A DNA stretch of 64,000 nucleotides. Origin: Streptomyces sp. Y2F8-2. Its GTDB lineage: Bacteria; Actinomycetota; Actinomycetes; Streptomycetales; Streptomycetaceae. Below, one piece after another: positions 55,950 through 64,000 of the stretch (the stretch's first letter is position 1; each line of letters begins with the position of its first letter). The DNA is taken from the NCBI RefSeq assembly GCF_014905555.1, contig NZ_BNGS01000006.1, positions 186,001 through 250,000 on the forward strand, given 5' to 3'. The position numbers were made by a program, and so were the translations under genes. The notes beneath the pieces are model-generated. The model saw only the letters and a program-made list of their open reading frames with translations, did not search any database and was not told the origin of the DNA.

Positions 55950-58262
55950 TTACAGAACTCGTGGCAGCTCACGCTCTTCCGCATTCACTTCCCTGAACAG
56001 CCGTACGTAGCGGGCCGTGAGCGCCGGCCACGCGTACCGTTGGACGGCGGTCTGACGGCCCATCGCGCCGAGGCGGTCGGCCAGGTGGCCGTCGCCCAGG
56101 AGGGACAGCAGGGCCTCAGCGAGGGCGGCCGGGTCGCCGGGCGGGACGAGGAGACCGTTGGTGCCGGGGTCGATCACGTGGGGGATGCCACCGACGTCCG
56201 AGCCGACCACCGGAGTGCCGCAGGCCATGGCTTCGATCAGGACCATGCCGAAGGACTCGGCCTCGCTCCGGGAGGGAAGGACGACGACGGCGGCCTGTTG
56301 CAGGGCCCTCACCAGGTCGTCGCCCGTGAGCTGGCCGGGAGTGTGCACCCGGTCGGCGATGCCGAGGCGTTCGGCGTGAGTGCGGTGGTCGAGGACGGCG
56401 TCGCCGCTGCCGACCAGGGTCAGGGTGACGTCGTCGGGGAGTTTTGCGGCGGCGCCGAGGAGGACGTCGACGCCCTTCCAGGACGAGGTGCGGTCCATGC
56501 GGCCGAGGTACACCACTGCGCGGGGGCGCCTGGACGGCGGAACGGGGCCGGGCGTGAAACGGTCGGTGTCCACGCCGGGGGTGATCTGCAGGGCGCCGGG
56601 ATGGCGAGCGGCCAGGGACACCGGGGAGACTGCGACCAGGGCTCGGGCCCGGGTGAAGACCCAGGGCAGCACACGACGTTCGTAGCAGCGGATGATCCGG
56701 TCGGCTGCGGCCTCGCCCTTCAGCATCGAGCCGGCGTGATAGGTGACCACAGCAGGCCGCCGACCGCGCAGTGCGACCGCAAGGTCGGGGAGGCCGGGAA
56801 CCGGCGCGTGGGTGTTGATCACGTCGACCTGCATCCGCCGCAGCCAGCCGCGCAGCTGGAACGGCCACAGGGGGTTGAGCGGGGTGTTGGAAAGGCGTGC
56901 CCAGGTGCCGAGCCGGACGACAGGCACGCCGTCCTCCACGGTGACGTCGGTGCGCCGGTCTGCCGGGTTGGTGGTGATCACTACGGACCGCAGCGCAGGG
57001 TCCCCGGCGATCGCTGTGGCGACCCGCTCGGCGTAGTTCTCCACGCCGCCGATCTTGGGAGGGTAGTAAGGGGCGACGACTGCGACCGTGCGGGGCCTGC
57101 GGCCCTCGAGCACTCGGGCGAATACGTCGGCGGTACGGGTCGCCTGCCGCCCCCAGCCCAGCTCGCTGCGGACGTGGGCCAGCCCCGCCGCGGCGAGCCG
57201 GTCGGCGAGGTCATCGTCGGTGAGCACCCGGGCCAGCGCGGTGCGCAGTCCGGTGCGGTCGCCCGGCGCGACGAGCAGACCGTTCTCCTCATCCCGGACG
57301 AGGCTCGGGATGCCGCCGACGTGGGTGGTGACGACGGGGCGCCGAGCGGCCATCGCCTCCACCAGGACGCTGGGGAAGCTGTCGTAGGACGTCGGCAGGG
57401 CCAGGACCCGCGCGCGCCGATAAGCGGCGGCCAGGTCCGCCCCGTGCAACCGCCCGCTGAAGATGACCTTGCCGCCGAGTCCGAGCCGGTCGGCGGTGTG
57501 CCGGTAGTTGCCCGCCGCCGTTCCGTCGCCGACGACCTCCAGCCGTACGGGACTCCCCTGCTCCTTCAACTCGGCGACGGCCGCGAGAAGTGCAGAGAGG
57601 CCCTTGTAGGCGGTGTGCTGCTCCAGAGAGCCGACGAAAAGCACCCGGGGCTCGGCCGGTACTGGGCCTGGTGTGAACAGGTCGAGATCGGCGCCGGGCT
57701 GGATCGTCGTCGCACGGCCCGCGAAAAGGCGGCCGAGGTCGGCCACCACGTAGTCGGACGAGCAGATGACCTCGCGGGCCCGTCGCGCGGTGCCGGCCAG
57801 CACGGTCCGTTCGTACGCGGCCAGCACGGCGTCGATCGCGGGCCTGCCCTTGCGCATGCGCCCGGTGTGGTAGGTCAGGACGAACGGCCGGCCCGTGTCC
57901 CCGGCGGCCCGGGCAGCGGCGTCCGCGAACAGCGGCACCGGTGCGTGACCGTTGACCAGGTCCACGCCCTCCCGTGCGATGATCCGCCGCAGTTGCCTCC
58001 GCCAGCCCGCGCCGACCGGCGTGCGCGACAGCAGCACGGGAGCCGCCAGCCGGTACACGACGCAGCCGCCGGGTCCGTCCTCGTACCGCCCCGGTCGCCC
58101 GCCCGGCCCGCCCGTCGTCGTGGCGATGACGACTCGGTACCCGTGGTGCGCGCCCAGCTCGTGCGCGAGATGCCAGACGTACTGCTCCACCCCGCCGAGG
58201 GACGGCGGCAGATACGGCGTCGCCAGCAGCACCGTCGGTGCGGCGGGCGCGTGCCCGGTCAC
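55950..58262 (-). CDS. Tandem fusion of two GT4 glycosyltransferases
   Basis: A 770-residue protein made of two complete GT-B units: first about residues 8-385 (Y-L-P-P-S-L-G-G-V-E-Q-Y ... S-Y-D-S-F-P-S-V-L-V-E-A-M-A), second about 390-755 (Y-Y-P-P-K-I-G-G-V-E-N-Y ... S-E-A-E-S-F-G-M-V-L-I-E-A-M-A). Both keep the glycine-rich acceptor loop and the E-x7-E donor motif (in the first unit Asp-Ser-Phe-Pro instead of Glu). A fused pair could add two sugars in succession. It is the last gene of the coupled glycan operon (ATGA with the pyruvyl transferase). Confidence 0.9.
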   Translation of the reverse strand: MTGHAPAAPTVLLATPYLPPSLGGVEQYVWHLAHELGAHHGYRVVIATTTGGPGGRPGRYEDGPGGCVVYRLAAPVLLSRTPVGAGWRRQLRRIIAREGVDLVNGHAPVPLFADAAARAAGDTGRPFVLTYHTGRMRKGRPAIDAVLAAYERTVLAGTARRAREVICSSDYVVADLGRLFAGRATTIQPGADLDLFTPGPVPAEPRVLFVGSLEQHTAYKGLSALLAAVAELKEQGSPVRLEVVGDGTAAGNYRHTADRLGLGGKVIFSGRLHGADLAAAYRRARVLALPTSYDSFPSVLVEAMAARRPVVTTHVGGIPSLVRDEENGLLVAPGDRTGLRTALARVLTDDDLADRLAAAGLAHVRSELGWGRQATRTADVFARVLEGRRPRTVAVVAPYYPPKIGGVENYAERVATAIAGDPALRSVVITTNPADRRTDVTVEDGVPVVRLGTWARLSNTPLNPLWPFQLRGWLRRMQVDVINTHAPVPGLPDLAVALRGRRPAVVTYHAGSMLKGEAAADRIIRCYERRVLPWVFTRARALVAVSPVSLAARHPGALQITPGVDTDRFTPGPVPPSRRPRAVVYLGRMDRTSSWKGVDVLLGAAAKLPDDVTLTLVGSGDAVLDHRTHAERLGIADRVHTPGQLTGDDLVRALQQAAVVVLPSRSEAESFGMVLIEAMACGTPVVGSDVGGIPHVIDPGTNGLLVPPGDPAALAEALLSLLGDGHLADRLGAMGRQTAVQRYAWPALTARYVRLFREVNAEERELPRVL

Positions 58263-59521
58263 CGGTGCACCGCCGCGCGCAGCACGCCGACGAAGTCCCC
58301 GGCCTGTGCGGTGTAGGCGGGCAGAACGGCCCGCAGCCGCTTACGGTAGTCGTCGCCGGACAGCAGGAGACGGTCGAGCAGGTCGGCGACGACCGTGCCC
58401 TGCGCCTCGGACATGCGTACGACCCACTCCTCCAGTCCCAGATCCGCCATGATGCCGCGCGTCTTGTGGTCGTACTCGACGGCCGCGCACGGCACGCCCG
58501 ACGTCAGACCGAAGATGACGGAGTGGAAGCGGGTGCCGAGGATGAAGTCGGCGGTGCCGTACAGGGCGTGGACGTCGTGGTGGTCGATCCCTGCATCGTC
58601 CAGGATGTGCAGGGCCGGATGCGGGCCGACGTGCGCGGCGATACGAGCGTTGACCGGCCGGTCGTCGTCGCCCTGGAAGGCGCAGGTGACCTGTGGGACG
58701 AGGACGACATGACCGCCGTCGTCGAGGACCCGCCGTACGGCAGCCGCCATGGCAGCCTCATACGTCTCCTGCTGAGGGCCCGGCAGGTGTCGACGCGCGG
58801 TGACCAGAACGAGACGCGCGTCCCCAGGGACGCCCAGCTCGGCCCGCCAGGGACGCCGGGACCTGCTGTGGAAGGCGAAGGCGCTGTCCACCCCGCGCCG
58901 GACGGTTGGCTCGGTGACCCCGGCCTCAGCCAGTCGGGCCACGCTGATGTCCTCCCGAGCCACAGCCGTCACGGCCCGGCCCACCACCCTCTTGACCATC
59001 CACCGCTGCCGTCGGCGCGGGAACGGCCCGAACGACTGCGGCCCGAGCACCGTGGGCACCCCGGCCCGCTGGGCCAGCCACAGTGGCAGGAGAAGGAAGG
59101 CGATGTTGAGGTCGGAGGGGAGGTCGGGGCGGGCGTTGAGGTGACCGCCGCCCACGGACAGCACGAGATCGGCGCTCATGACCGCCCTGATCTCGTTGCG
59201 CATCTCCTGGGGCAGCAGCGCGGCGAGACCGGAGGCCAGCCGCCCGCCTCCCGGCAGCGCAGCGACCGCGCCCGCGCCCAGTGCGGCCACCTTGCGTGCG
59301 ATCCTCGCCGCACGCCCCGCGGTCTCCTCACCGACGTAGCGGCGCACCGAGCCGATATTGCGCACGTCCTCGAACTCCGGCCATTCGGCTGGGTCCTCGA
59401 ACGCCGCCACCAGCACCTGGGCACCGGGAAAGGCCTCCTGCACCTGCTGGACGGCCACACTCAGCAAGGCCGCGTCGCCACGATTCCCCCGGTCGAAAGC
59501 GTCCACTACGACGACCTTCAT
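58259..59521 (-). CDS. Polysaccharide pyruvyl transferase family protein
   Basis: A 420-residue protein of the PssM/CsaB/WcaK fold: D-A-F-D-R-G-N-R-G-D-A-A-L-L at the N-terminus, L-V-L-S-V-G-G-G-H-L-N, G-P-Q-S-F-G-P-F, and G-T-R-F-H-S-V-I-F near the end, where the His is catalytic. It adds a ketal pyruvate to a surface polysaccharide using PEP, or is a related transferase. Overlaps both neighbours by four bases. Confidence 0.9.
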   Translation of the reverse strand: MKVVVVDAFDRGNRGDAALLSVAVQQVQEAFPGAQVLVAAFEDPAEWPEFEDVRNIGSVRRYVGEETAGRAARIARKVAALGAGAVAALPGGGRLASGLAALLPQEMRNEIRAVMSADLVLSVGGGHLNARPDLPSDLNIAFLLLPLWLAQRAGVPTVLGPQSFGPFPRRRQRWMVKRVVGRAVTAVAREDISVARLAEAGVTEPTVRRGVDSAFAFHSRSRRPWRAELGVPGDARLVLVTARRHLPGPQQETYEAAMAAAVRRVLDDGGHVVLVPQVTCAFQGDDDRPVNARIAAHVGPHPALHILDDAGIDHHDVHALYGTADFILGTRFHSVIFGLTSGVPCAAVEYDHKTRGIMADLGLEEWVVRMSEAQGTVVADLLDRLLLSGDDYRKRLRAVLPAYTAQAGDFVGVLRAAVHR

Positions 59522-60651
59522 CCCCCGACCACCTCTTCGTAGTGCCGTTCCAGCCCGTCGAGGAACACCTCGACGGTATAGCGGTGCGCCCGTGCCGCCG
59601 ACGCCGCGCCCATGCGGGCGAGTGTTTTGCCGTCGCCCAGCAGGCGGTCCAGGGCGGCCGCGAGCGCGGTCGCGTCCCCAGCGGGGAACAGCGCTCCGTT
59701 GTCGTCCCCGACCAGTTCGGGCAGGCCGCCGACCTTGGACGCGACCAGCGGACGTCCGATCCGCAGGGCTTCCAGGGCGACGGTGGGGAAGTTCTCCGGC
59801 CACACCGACGGCACCGCGACGACGGACGCCGACACTAGGTGCCGGGCCACGGCGTCGGCGTCCAGCCAGCCGGTGAAGGTGACGCGGGGACCGGCGAGCG
59901 CCTCCAGACGGGTCCGGTCGGGGCCATCGCCCACGACGGTCAGCCGGCCGCGGCCGAGCCGCGCGAACGCCCTCAGCAGCACGTCGACGCCCTTGACCCG
60001 CTCCAGCCGCCCGACGTACAGCACGTGGTCCAGGGTGTGCAGCGGCTGCGCGGCGACCGCGCCGGGGATGCCGTTGGGCAGGACGTGCACGGGGACGCGA
60101 GGACCGACGTCGGGTCGTACGGCGTCGGCGAAGTAGGCGCTGGGGGCCAGCACCCGGTCCAGGCGTCGCAGCCGGGGCAGGTAGGCCGGGCGTTGTACGT
60201 AACGCAGGTAGGCGTAGCGAGCGGCGTCGGGTGCGGACAGGCGACCGCCGGGGGCGCTGGGCAGGTTCCAGCGCAGCAGGTCGCGGGTCCAGTCTTCCGG
60301 GCCGTGCACCGTCAGCACGCGCCGCGTGCGGGCGGTGGCGTCCAGGACGGCTGGGCTGAACTCGCCAATGGTGTGCAGGTGGACGCAGTCGGGCGCGAAG
60401 GCGCGTACCACCTCGCTCACTTGGCGGTGGGCACGGCTGTAGAACAGCTTGCGGGCAAAACGCTGCGGCGCGGTACCGGTGATGGCCGGCACCAGGTGGT
60501 CCGCGAACACCTCCCGTCCTTCGGCGAGCAGGTCGGTGGCGACGACGCGGATGCGGTGACCGCGCGCGCCGAGGCCTTCGGCGATGAGGCGGACGCTTTT
60601 CTCGGCGCCCCCGGCCTCATGGCCGATGTTGACGATCTGCAGGATCTTCAT
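59518..60651 (-). CDS. GT4 glycosyltransferase
   Basis: A 377-residue GT-B enzyme: G-H-E-A-G-G-A-E-K-S at the acceptor side, V-L-Y-V-G-R-L-E-R-V-K-G in the donor domain, and V-W-P-E-N-F-P-T-V-A-L-E-A-L as the E-x7-E motif. Cytoplasmic. ATGA overlap with the flippase gene upstream and the pyruvyl transferase downstream. Confidence 0.92.
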   Translation of the reverse strand: MKILQIVNIGHEAGGAEKSVRLIAEGLGARGHRIRVVATDLLAEGREVFADHLVPAITGTAPQRFARKLFYSRAHRQVSEVVRAFAPDCVHLHTIGEFSPAVLDATARTRRVLTVHGPEDWTRDLLRWNLPSAPGGRLSAPDAARYAYLRYVQRPAYLPRLRRLDRVLAPSAYFADAVRPDVGPRVPVHVLPNGIPGAVAAQPLHTLDHVLYVGRLERVKGVDVLLRAFARLGRGRLTVVGDGPDRTRLEALAGPRVTFTGWLDADAVARHLVSASVVAVPSVWPENFPTVALEALRIGRPLVASKVGGLPELVGDDNGALFPAGDATALAAALDRLLGDGKTLARMGAASAARAHRYTVEVFLDGLERHYEEVVGG

Positions 60652-61991
60652 ACGGTGCTGCCTTCCTTCCCGGTGCGCCGGTGCCGTCCGGTGTGCGGTG
60701 CGCGGACGCCCCCGGCCAGCAGGGCGACGCCCGCCACCGCTCCGGAGGCCAGGTTGCCGACGCCCCAGGCGATTCCGGCCCACGGCAGGCCCTCGTGCAG
60801 CCGGGTCAGGGCGACCGCGAGGACCACGGTGACCAGGACCGCGTTGGAGACGACCATGGCGACGAGCTGCCGGGTCAGTTTCAGCAGGAAGCTGACCCAG
60901 GTGTTGAAGGCCACGGCGAGTGAGCCGAGCGTGAAGACGGTCAGCGTGGTGGTGCCGTGGGCCTCGTACACGGGTCCGAAGACGTGCAGGACGGGCCGGG
61001 CCAGGGCGGCGACCAGCGCCACGGCCGGGACGGTGGCCAGGGCGATGGCCTTGCCGGAGCGGACGGCGATGGGGCCGAGGGCGGCGCCGTGCTGGGAGCC
61101 CTCGGCGAAGAGGGCCTCACCGATGGCGTAGGAGGCCGAGTTGACCAGGTTGGCGATCTGGAAGGCGACGAAGTAGGTGGCGGCGGGGACCGGTCCGAGC
61201 ATCTGCAGGACGACGATCGGCAGCACGATCTGCGGAATCAGGTTGAGGCTGCCGGACAGGTAGCTGCTGAGCGAGTAGCCCAGAGTGGCGCGGAAGGTGT
61301 GCCATGAGAACGCCGGCCGGACCCTCAGCCGCAGACCCCGGCGGATGGCCAGGATGCTGGCCGCGGCGGCGACCGTGGACGCGGCGGCACTGGCGGCGAA
61401 GATCCCGAAGGGGCCCGCGGAGACGAACAGCACGGGCAGGGCGAGCTTGACGAGGCTCATCAGCACGCCGTTGACGGCGAGGTTGACGCGGGCCGCGCGG
61501 AAGGCCACGAAGACGGAGTCGGTGAGCAGGTTGACGGCCGCGCCGGCGGCGAGCACGACGAATCCCGCCGCGTACCAGAACGAGGCGTGCAGGAAGCCGA
61601 GTTCGGGCGCGACCCGGGGCACCAGCAGCACGAAGCCACCGGAGATGGCGCAGGAGCAGACGACGACGGTGCTGAGCGCCGTGCTGACCTCCTCCGCGCG
61701 CCGGTCGCTGGTCGGCAGGTGCCGGACCAGGGTCGAGCTGAGCCCGAACAGGCTGAAATACGACAGCAGGGACAGGCTCGACAGGAGCGACGAGGCGCGG
61801 CCCACGTCGGCGGCCGGGTAGAGCCTGGCGACCAGGATCCAGAAGACGAAGCCCGCGCCGGCGCCCAGCACGGTCGTGGCCATGAGGAAAAGTGAGTTGG
61901 CGATCAGCGGGTCGCGCACCATGGCCCGGGCGCGGGCGAGGCGGGCCGTGGCCTGCGGGGGCGGGGCGGAGCGGGGGGCGATCAGGCTCAT
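60648..61991 (-). CDS. Lipid-linked oligosaccharide flippase (Wzx/MOP family)
   Basis: A 447-residue polytopic membrane protein with about 12 hydrophobic segments and the pattern of polysaccharide exporters of the MOP superfamily (start N-S-L-F-L-M-A-T-T-V-L-G-A-G-A-G, then S-S-L-S-L-L-S-Y-F-S-L-F-G-L-S-S). It would move the lipid-linked repeat made by the neighbouring transferases across the membrane. ATG 61991; overlaps the following glycosyltransferase (ATGA). Confidence 0.87.
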   Translation of the reverse strand: MSLIAPRSAPPPQATARLARARAMVRDPLIANSLFLMATTVLGAGAGFVFWILVARLYPAADVGRASSLLSSLSLLSYFSLFGLSSTLVRHLPTSDRRAEEVSTALSTVVVCSCAISGGFVLLVPRVAPELGFLHASFWYAAGFVVLAAGAAVNLLTDSVFVAFRAARVNLAVNGVLMSLVKLALPVLFVSAGPFGIFAASAAASTVAAAASILAIRRGLRLRVRPAFSWHTFRATLGYSLSSYLSGSLNLIPQIVLPIVVLQMLGPVPAATYFVAFQIANLVNSASYAIGEALFAEGSQHGAALGPIAVRSGKAIALATVPAVALVAALARPVLHVFGPVYEAHGTTTLTVFTLGSLAVAFNTWVSFLLKLTRQLVAMVVSNAVLVTVVLAVALTRLHEGLPWAGIAWGVGNLASGAVAGVALLAGGVRAPHTGRHRRTGKEGSTV

Positions 61992-62458
61992 GCGGGCTCT
62001 CCTGCCGGGCGATCGGGCCGGGCCTGGGCCCGGGCGAGCAGCAGGGTCACCGCCGTCACGGCGAACGCCCACGACGCGGTTTGCCCCTCCCGGGGCACGT
62101 CGGCGAAGTGGGTGAGCGGGCGGGCGAGGGTCTCCGGGTGCGTGAGGGAGTTGACACACAGGTACGCCCACATGAGCAGGCCGTAGACCGTGCCGGTGCG
62201 CACGAGTGCCGTCCAGGCGCCACGTCGGGGGCCGGTCCGCAGCCACCAGCGTCCGGTGGTCGTGTGCAGCAGCGTCGCCGCCAGCGCGGACAGCGCGAAG
62301 CAGACGGCACCGAACGTGTCGCGCCGCACCGGCAGCAGGGAGCTGATCGGCACGGTCAGTTCGGACGGCCGTACGGCGGCGACGGCGGCGACGTAGAGCC
62401 AGCCCAGCAGCCCGTGGACGAGCACAGTCTCCAGCGCCGCCCGGATCACCCGCCTCAC
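61988..62458 (-). CDS. Small polytopic membrane protein of the glycan operon
   Basis: A 156-residue protein with about four hydrophobic helices and no known domain. GTG start at 62458 overlaps the preceding glycosyltransferase stop, and its stop overlaps the flippase ATG. Perhaps an accessory of the flippase or a polymer-length factor; unproven. Confidence 0.75.
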   Translation of the reverse strand: MRRVIRAALETVLVHGLLGWLYVAAVAAVRPSELTVPISSLLPVRRDTFGAVCFALSALAATLLHTTTGRWWLRTGPRRGAWTALVRTGTVYGLLMWAYLCVNSLTHPETLARPLTHFADVPREGQTASWAFAVTAVTLLLARAQARPDRPAGEPA

Positions 62459-63603
62459 GCCACCGCCTCCCGGGTGACCGGGTCGGCGTCGGCCCCCGTG
62501 TAGTGGGCGCGGAGCCGGACGGTGTGCTCCGGCCAGGCGAAACCCTCGGTGGCGCAGGTGCGGGAGTAGCGGCCCATGGCGGCGCGCAGCTCCGGGTCCC
62601 CGGTCAGCTCCGACAGGGCGGAGCGCAGCGCGGGCACCTCGCGGGGCAGCAGCCGGACCCGGGTGCGGTCCAGGCCGTATGGGGCGTATCCGGGGTCGTC
62701 GGTGGTGACGACGGGCAAGCCGGAGGCCATCGCCTCCTGGACCGTGAGCGGGAAGCCCTCGGCGGCCGACGGCAGAGCGAAGACGTCCGCCGCACGATAG
62801 AGGTCGGCGAGCTGTTCGGGCGGCAGGGCGCCGAGGTGGTGCACGCCGGGCCGGTCGCTGGTGGCGACACTGCCGTCGCCGGCGAAAACCAGGTCGTAGC
62901 CGGGGTCGGCGGCAGCCAGCAGCAGGTCGTAGCCCTTCTTGGGCACCAGCCGGCCGACGAACAGCACCAGGACGCGGTCCTGCGGCAGCCCGAAGCGCAG
63001 CCGGGCGTCCCGGCGTTCCTGGTCTGAGGTGGGCGGGCGGAACGCGTCGGTGTCGACGCCGTTGGCCAGGAGGCTGACGGTCTCGGGGCGGGCGCCGTGG
63101 GCGGTGACGAAGTCTGCGACGCGGCCGTTGACGACCAGCACCCGCCGCGCGCGCCGCAGCAGGCCCCGCCCGGCCAGCCGGTACACGCCGCGCTGCACGG
63201 CACGCACGGCGCGGGAGGGGTGTTCGACCACGGCGACGTGCTGGGTGAGCACGTGCGGGGTGCGGGTCAGCGCCGCCGCCGCACCCGCGGCCCACGATGT
63301 GACGTACAGGCAGTCGTGCACATGGACGACGTCGGCCCAGCGGGCCCAGCGCACGGCGGTCGGCCACACCCGCGGCGACAGCAGCGGGAACGGTACGCCG
63401 GCCCGCTTCTCCAGAAGGTTCCAGGCGGCGACGCGCACCACCCGCACCCCCTCGTCGTCCTCGGTGACGGTTCTGACACCGCTGGTCAGCACCGTCACCT
63501 CGACGCCGGCCCGGCGCAAGTGGCGGGCCTCGTTGCGGACGACGTTCTCGATGCCGCCGATGTGCGGCGGGTAGTAGTGGCTGACCAGCAGCACGCGCTT
63601 CAT
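62455..63603 (-). CDS. GT4 glycosyltransferase
   Basis: A 382-residue GT-B enzyme: Y-Y-P-P-H-I-G-G-I-E-N-V at the front, L-F-V-G-R-L-V-P-K-K-G-Y in the donor domain and S-A-A-E-G-F-P-L-T-V-Q-E-A-M-A as the E-x7-E motif. It resembles both halves of the fused enzyme at 55950-58262. ATG 63603 overlaps the stop of the DUF2206-like gene by four bases. Confidence 0.92.
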   Translation of the reverse strand: MKRVLLVSHYYPPHIGGIENVVRNEARHLRRAGVEVTVLTSGVRTVTEDDEGVRVVRVAAWNLLEKRAGVPFPLLSPRVWPTAVRWARWADVVHVHDCLYVTSWAAGAAAALTRTPHVLTQHVAVVEHPSRAVRAVQRGVYRLAGRGLLRRARRVLVVNGRVADFVTAHGARPETVSLLANGVDTDAFRPPTSDQERRDARLRFGLPQDRVLVLFVGRLVPKKGYDLLLAAADPGYDLVFAGDGSVATSDRPGVHHLGALPPEQLADLYRAADVFALPSAAEGFPLTVQEAMASGLPVVTTDDPGYAPYGLDRTRVRLLPREVPALRSALSELTGDPELRAAMGRYSRTCATEGFAWPEHTVRLRAHYTGADADPVTREAVA

Positions 63604-64000
63604 CGGTAGATCTCCGCTCCCCCGTTGCTGTACAGCTTGTTCTTGGTGACGTCCAGCAGCCCGACCGGGTAGCGGTACGTCATCAGGTCCCCGCGGTAGA
63701 ACGTGGTGGCCTCGTCCTTGGTCACCGTGGTGGTGCCCAGGAAGACGTAGGTGTGCGAGCCCACCAGCACCGGGAAGATGTCGTTCTGCGCGCGGCCCCG
63801 GATCAGCGACTGCAGTCGGCTGAAGGTGTAGCGGTCGGTCTGCACCTCGGACTGGACGTCGGCTCGCTGCCTGTCGGTGGCGCGGGACTGCACCCAGCGG
63901 ATGGCGGTGCGCTCCTCGGGATGGACGTAGTAGATGTCGTAGTACTGGCCGGAGTTGGCCAGGTGCAGCTGCGCCGGGTAGCCGCCCAGCACCTTGGGTA
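63600..64000 (-). CDS. C-terminal part of a DUF2206-like membrane protein (runs off window)
   Basis: The frame is open from the right edge to the stop at 63600-63602, about 132 codons of the soluble end of a larger protein. It ends with L-Y-S-N-G-G-A-E-I-Y-R, a phrase typical of the extracytoplasmic C-terminus of DUF2206 membrane proteins, which occur in surface-glycan loci. An inner GTG at 63992 is unlikely to be the start. Its operon continues beyond the window. Confidence 0.65.
   Translation of the reverse strand, partial: PKVLGGYPAQLHLANSGQYYDIYYVHPEERTAIRWVQSRATDRQRADVQSEVQTDRYTFSRLQSLIRGRAQNDIFPVLVGSHTYVFLGTTTVTKDEATTFYRGDLMTYRYPVGLLDVTKNKLYSNGGAEIYR

Noticed and set aside
55926..58316. 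A 796-codon plus-strand frame over the fused glycosyltransferase
   Set aside because: Antisense shadow; the opposite strand carries clear GT4 motifs twice.
1..64000. CRISPR array
   Set aside because: No regularly spaced short direct repeats were seen; the repeats found are dispersed and few.

Overview
The window reads as an accessory, mobile-element-rich stretch of a Streptomyces (or close actinomycete) chromosome. The evidence is a very high GC content with strong third-position GC, GTG starts, four-base ATGA/GTGA gene overlaps, a rare TTA leucine codon, and many SpoIIE/RsbW/STAS-type regulators. The pieces include broken integrases, 3' fragments of a tRNA-Arg gene and several gene remnants.

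Layout. 1-0.5 kb: end of a relaxase-like protein. 0.6-3.6 kb: an RsbW-like ATPase convergent with a large PAS-PAS-GAF-SpoIIE-ATPase phosphatase. 4.5-12.8 kb: the most interesting block, two divergent units. To the left are an XRE/TPR regulator and a PPC-decarboxylase-like flavoprotein. To the right, in tightly overlapping genes, are an RsbW-like ATPase, a MurA-type enolpyruvyl transferase with an intact active site and a TTA codon, a cytoplasmic 5'-nucleotidase-type phosphoesterase, two adjacent dCTP-deaminase-fold proteins whose active-site residues look complementary, a GT4 glycosyltransferase and a beta-lactamase-fold hydrolase. I know of no described system with this gene set; it looks like a nucleotide or nucleotide-sugar pathway. 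13.0-14.1 kb: DUF433/PIN-like toxin-antitoxin pair. 14.5-18.1 kb: STAS-GNAT fusion and a PP2C phosphatase flanked by two inverted DUF5994 genes.

18.3-22.8 kb: an arsenic island (arsR, aquaporin, arsC and divergent arsI) with a broken integrase and a truncated acetyltransferase, lying between two tRNA-Arg(CCU) 3' fragments that each precede a terminator hairpin. 22.9-30.2 kb: VOC protein, SDR, broken TPP decarboxylase, a ferredoxin / ferredoxin-reductase / P450 operon, a truncated SpoIIE gene and a DUF1851/Tdi1-like protein. 30.4-37.3 kb: two LacI repressors, a secreted GH32 levanase with nested inserted modules, and a secreted BNR-repeat sialidase-like protein. 38-39.8 kb: three small secreted peptides and a possible 29-residue membrane peptide. 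40.5-41.1 kb: remnants of a MerR regulator and another integrase. 41.1-44.1 kb: a WXG100/ESX-type cassette, a SUFU-domain protein and a cold-shock-like protein. 44.2-47 kb: broken aldo/keto reductase, VOC, ferritin-like membrane protein and an ABM monooxygenase.

47.3-51.4 kb: a FrcBCA-like sugar ABC transporter with its own LacI regulator and three matching palindromic operators; with the levanase this suggests that released fructose is taken up. 51.4-55.7 kb: ECF sigma factor with its membrane partner, DinB, AbiEii-like and DUF1203 proteins. 55.9-64.0 kb: a translationally coupled minus-strand cell-surface glycan cluster (DUF2206 membrane protein, three GT4 proteins of which one is a tandem fusion, a polysaccharide pyruvyl transferase, a flippase and a small membrane protein) that runs off the right edge.
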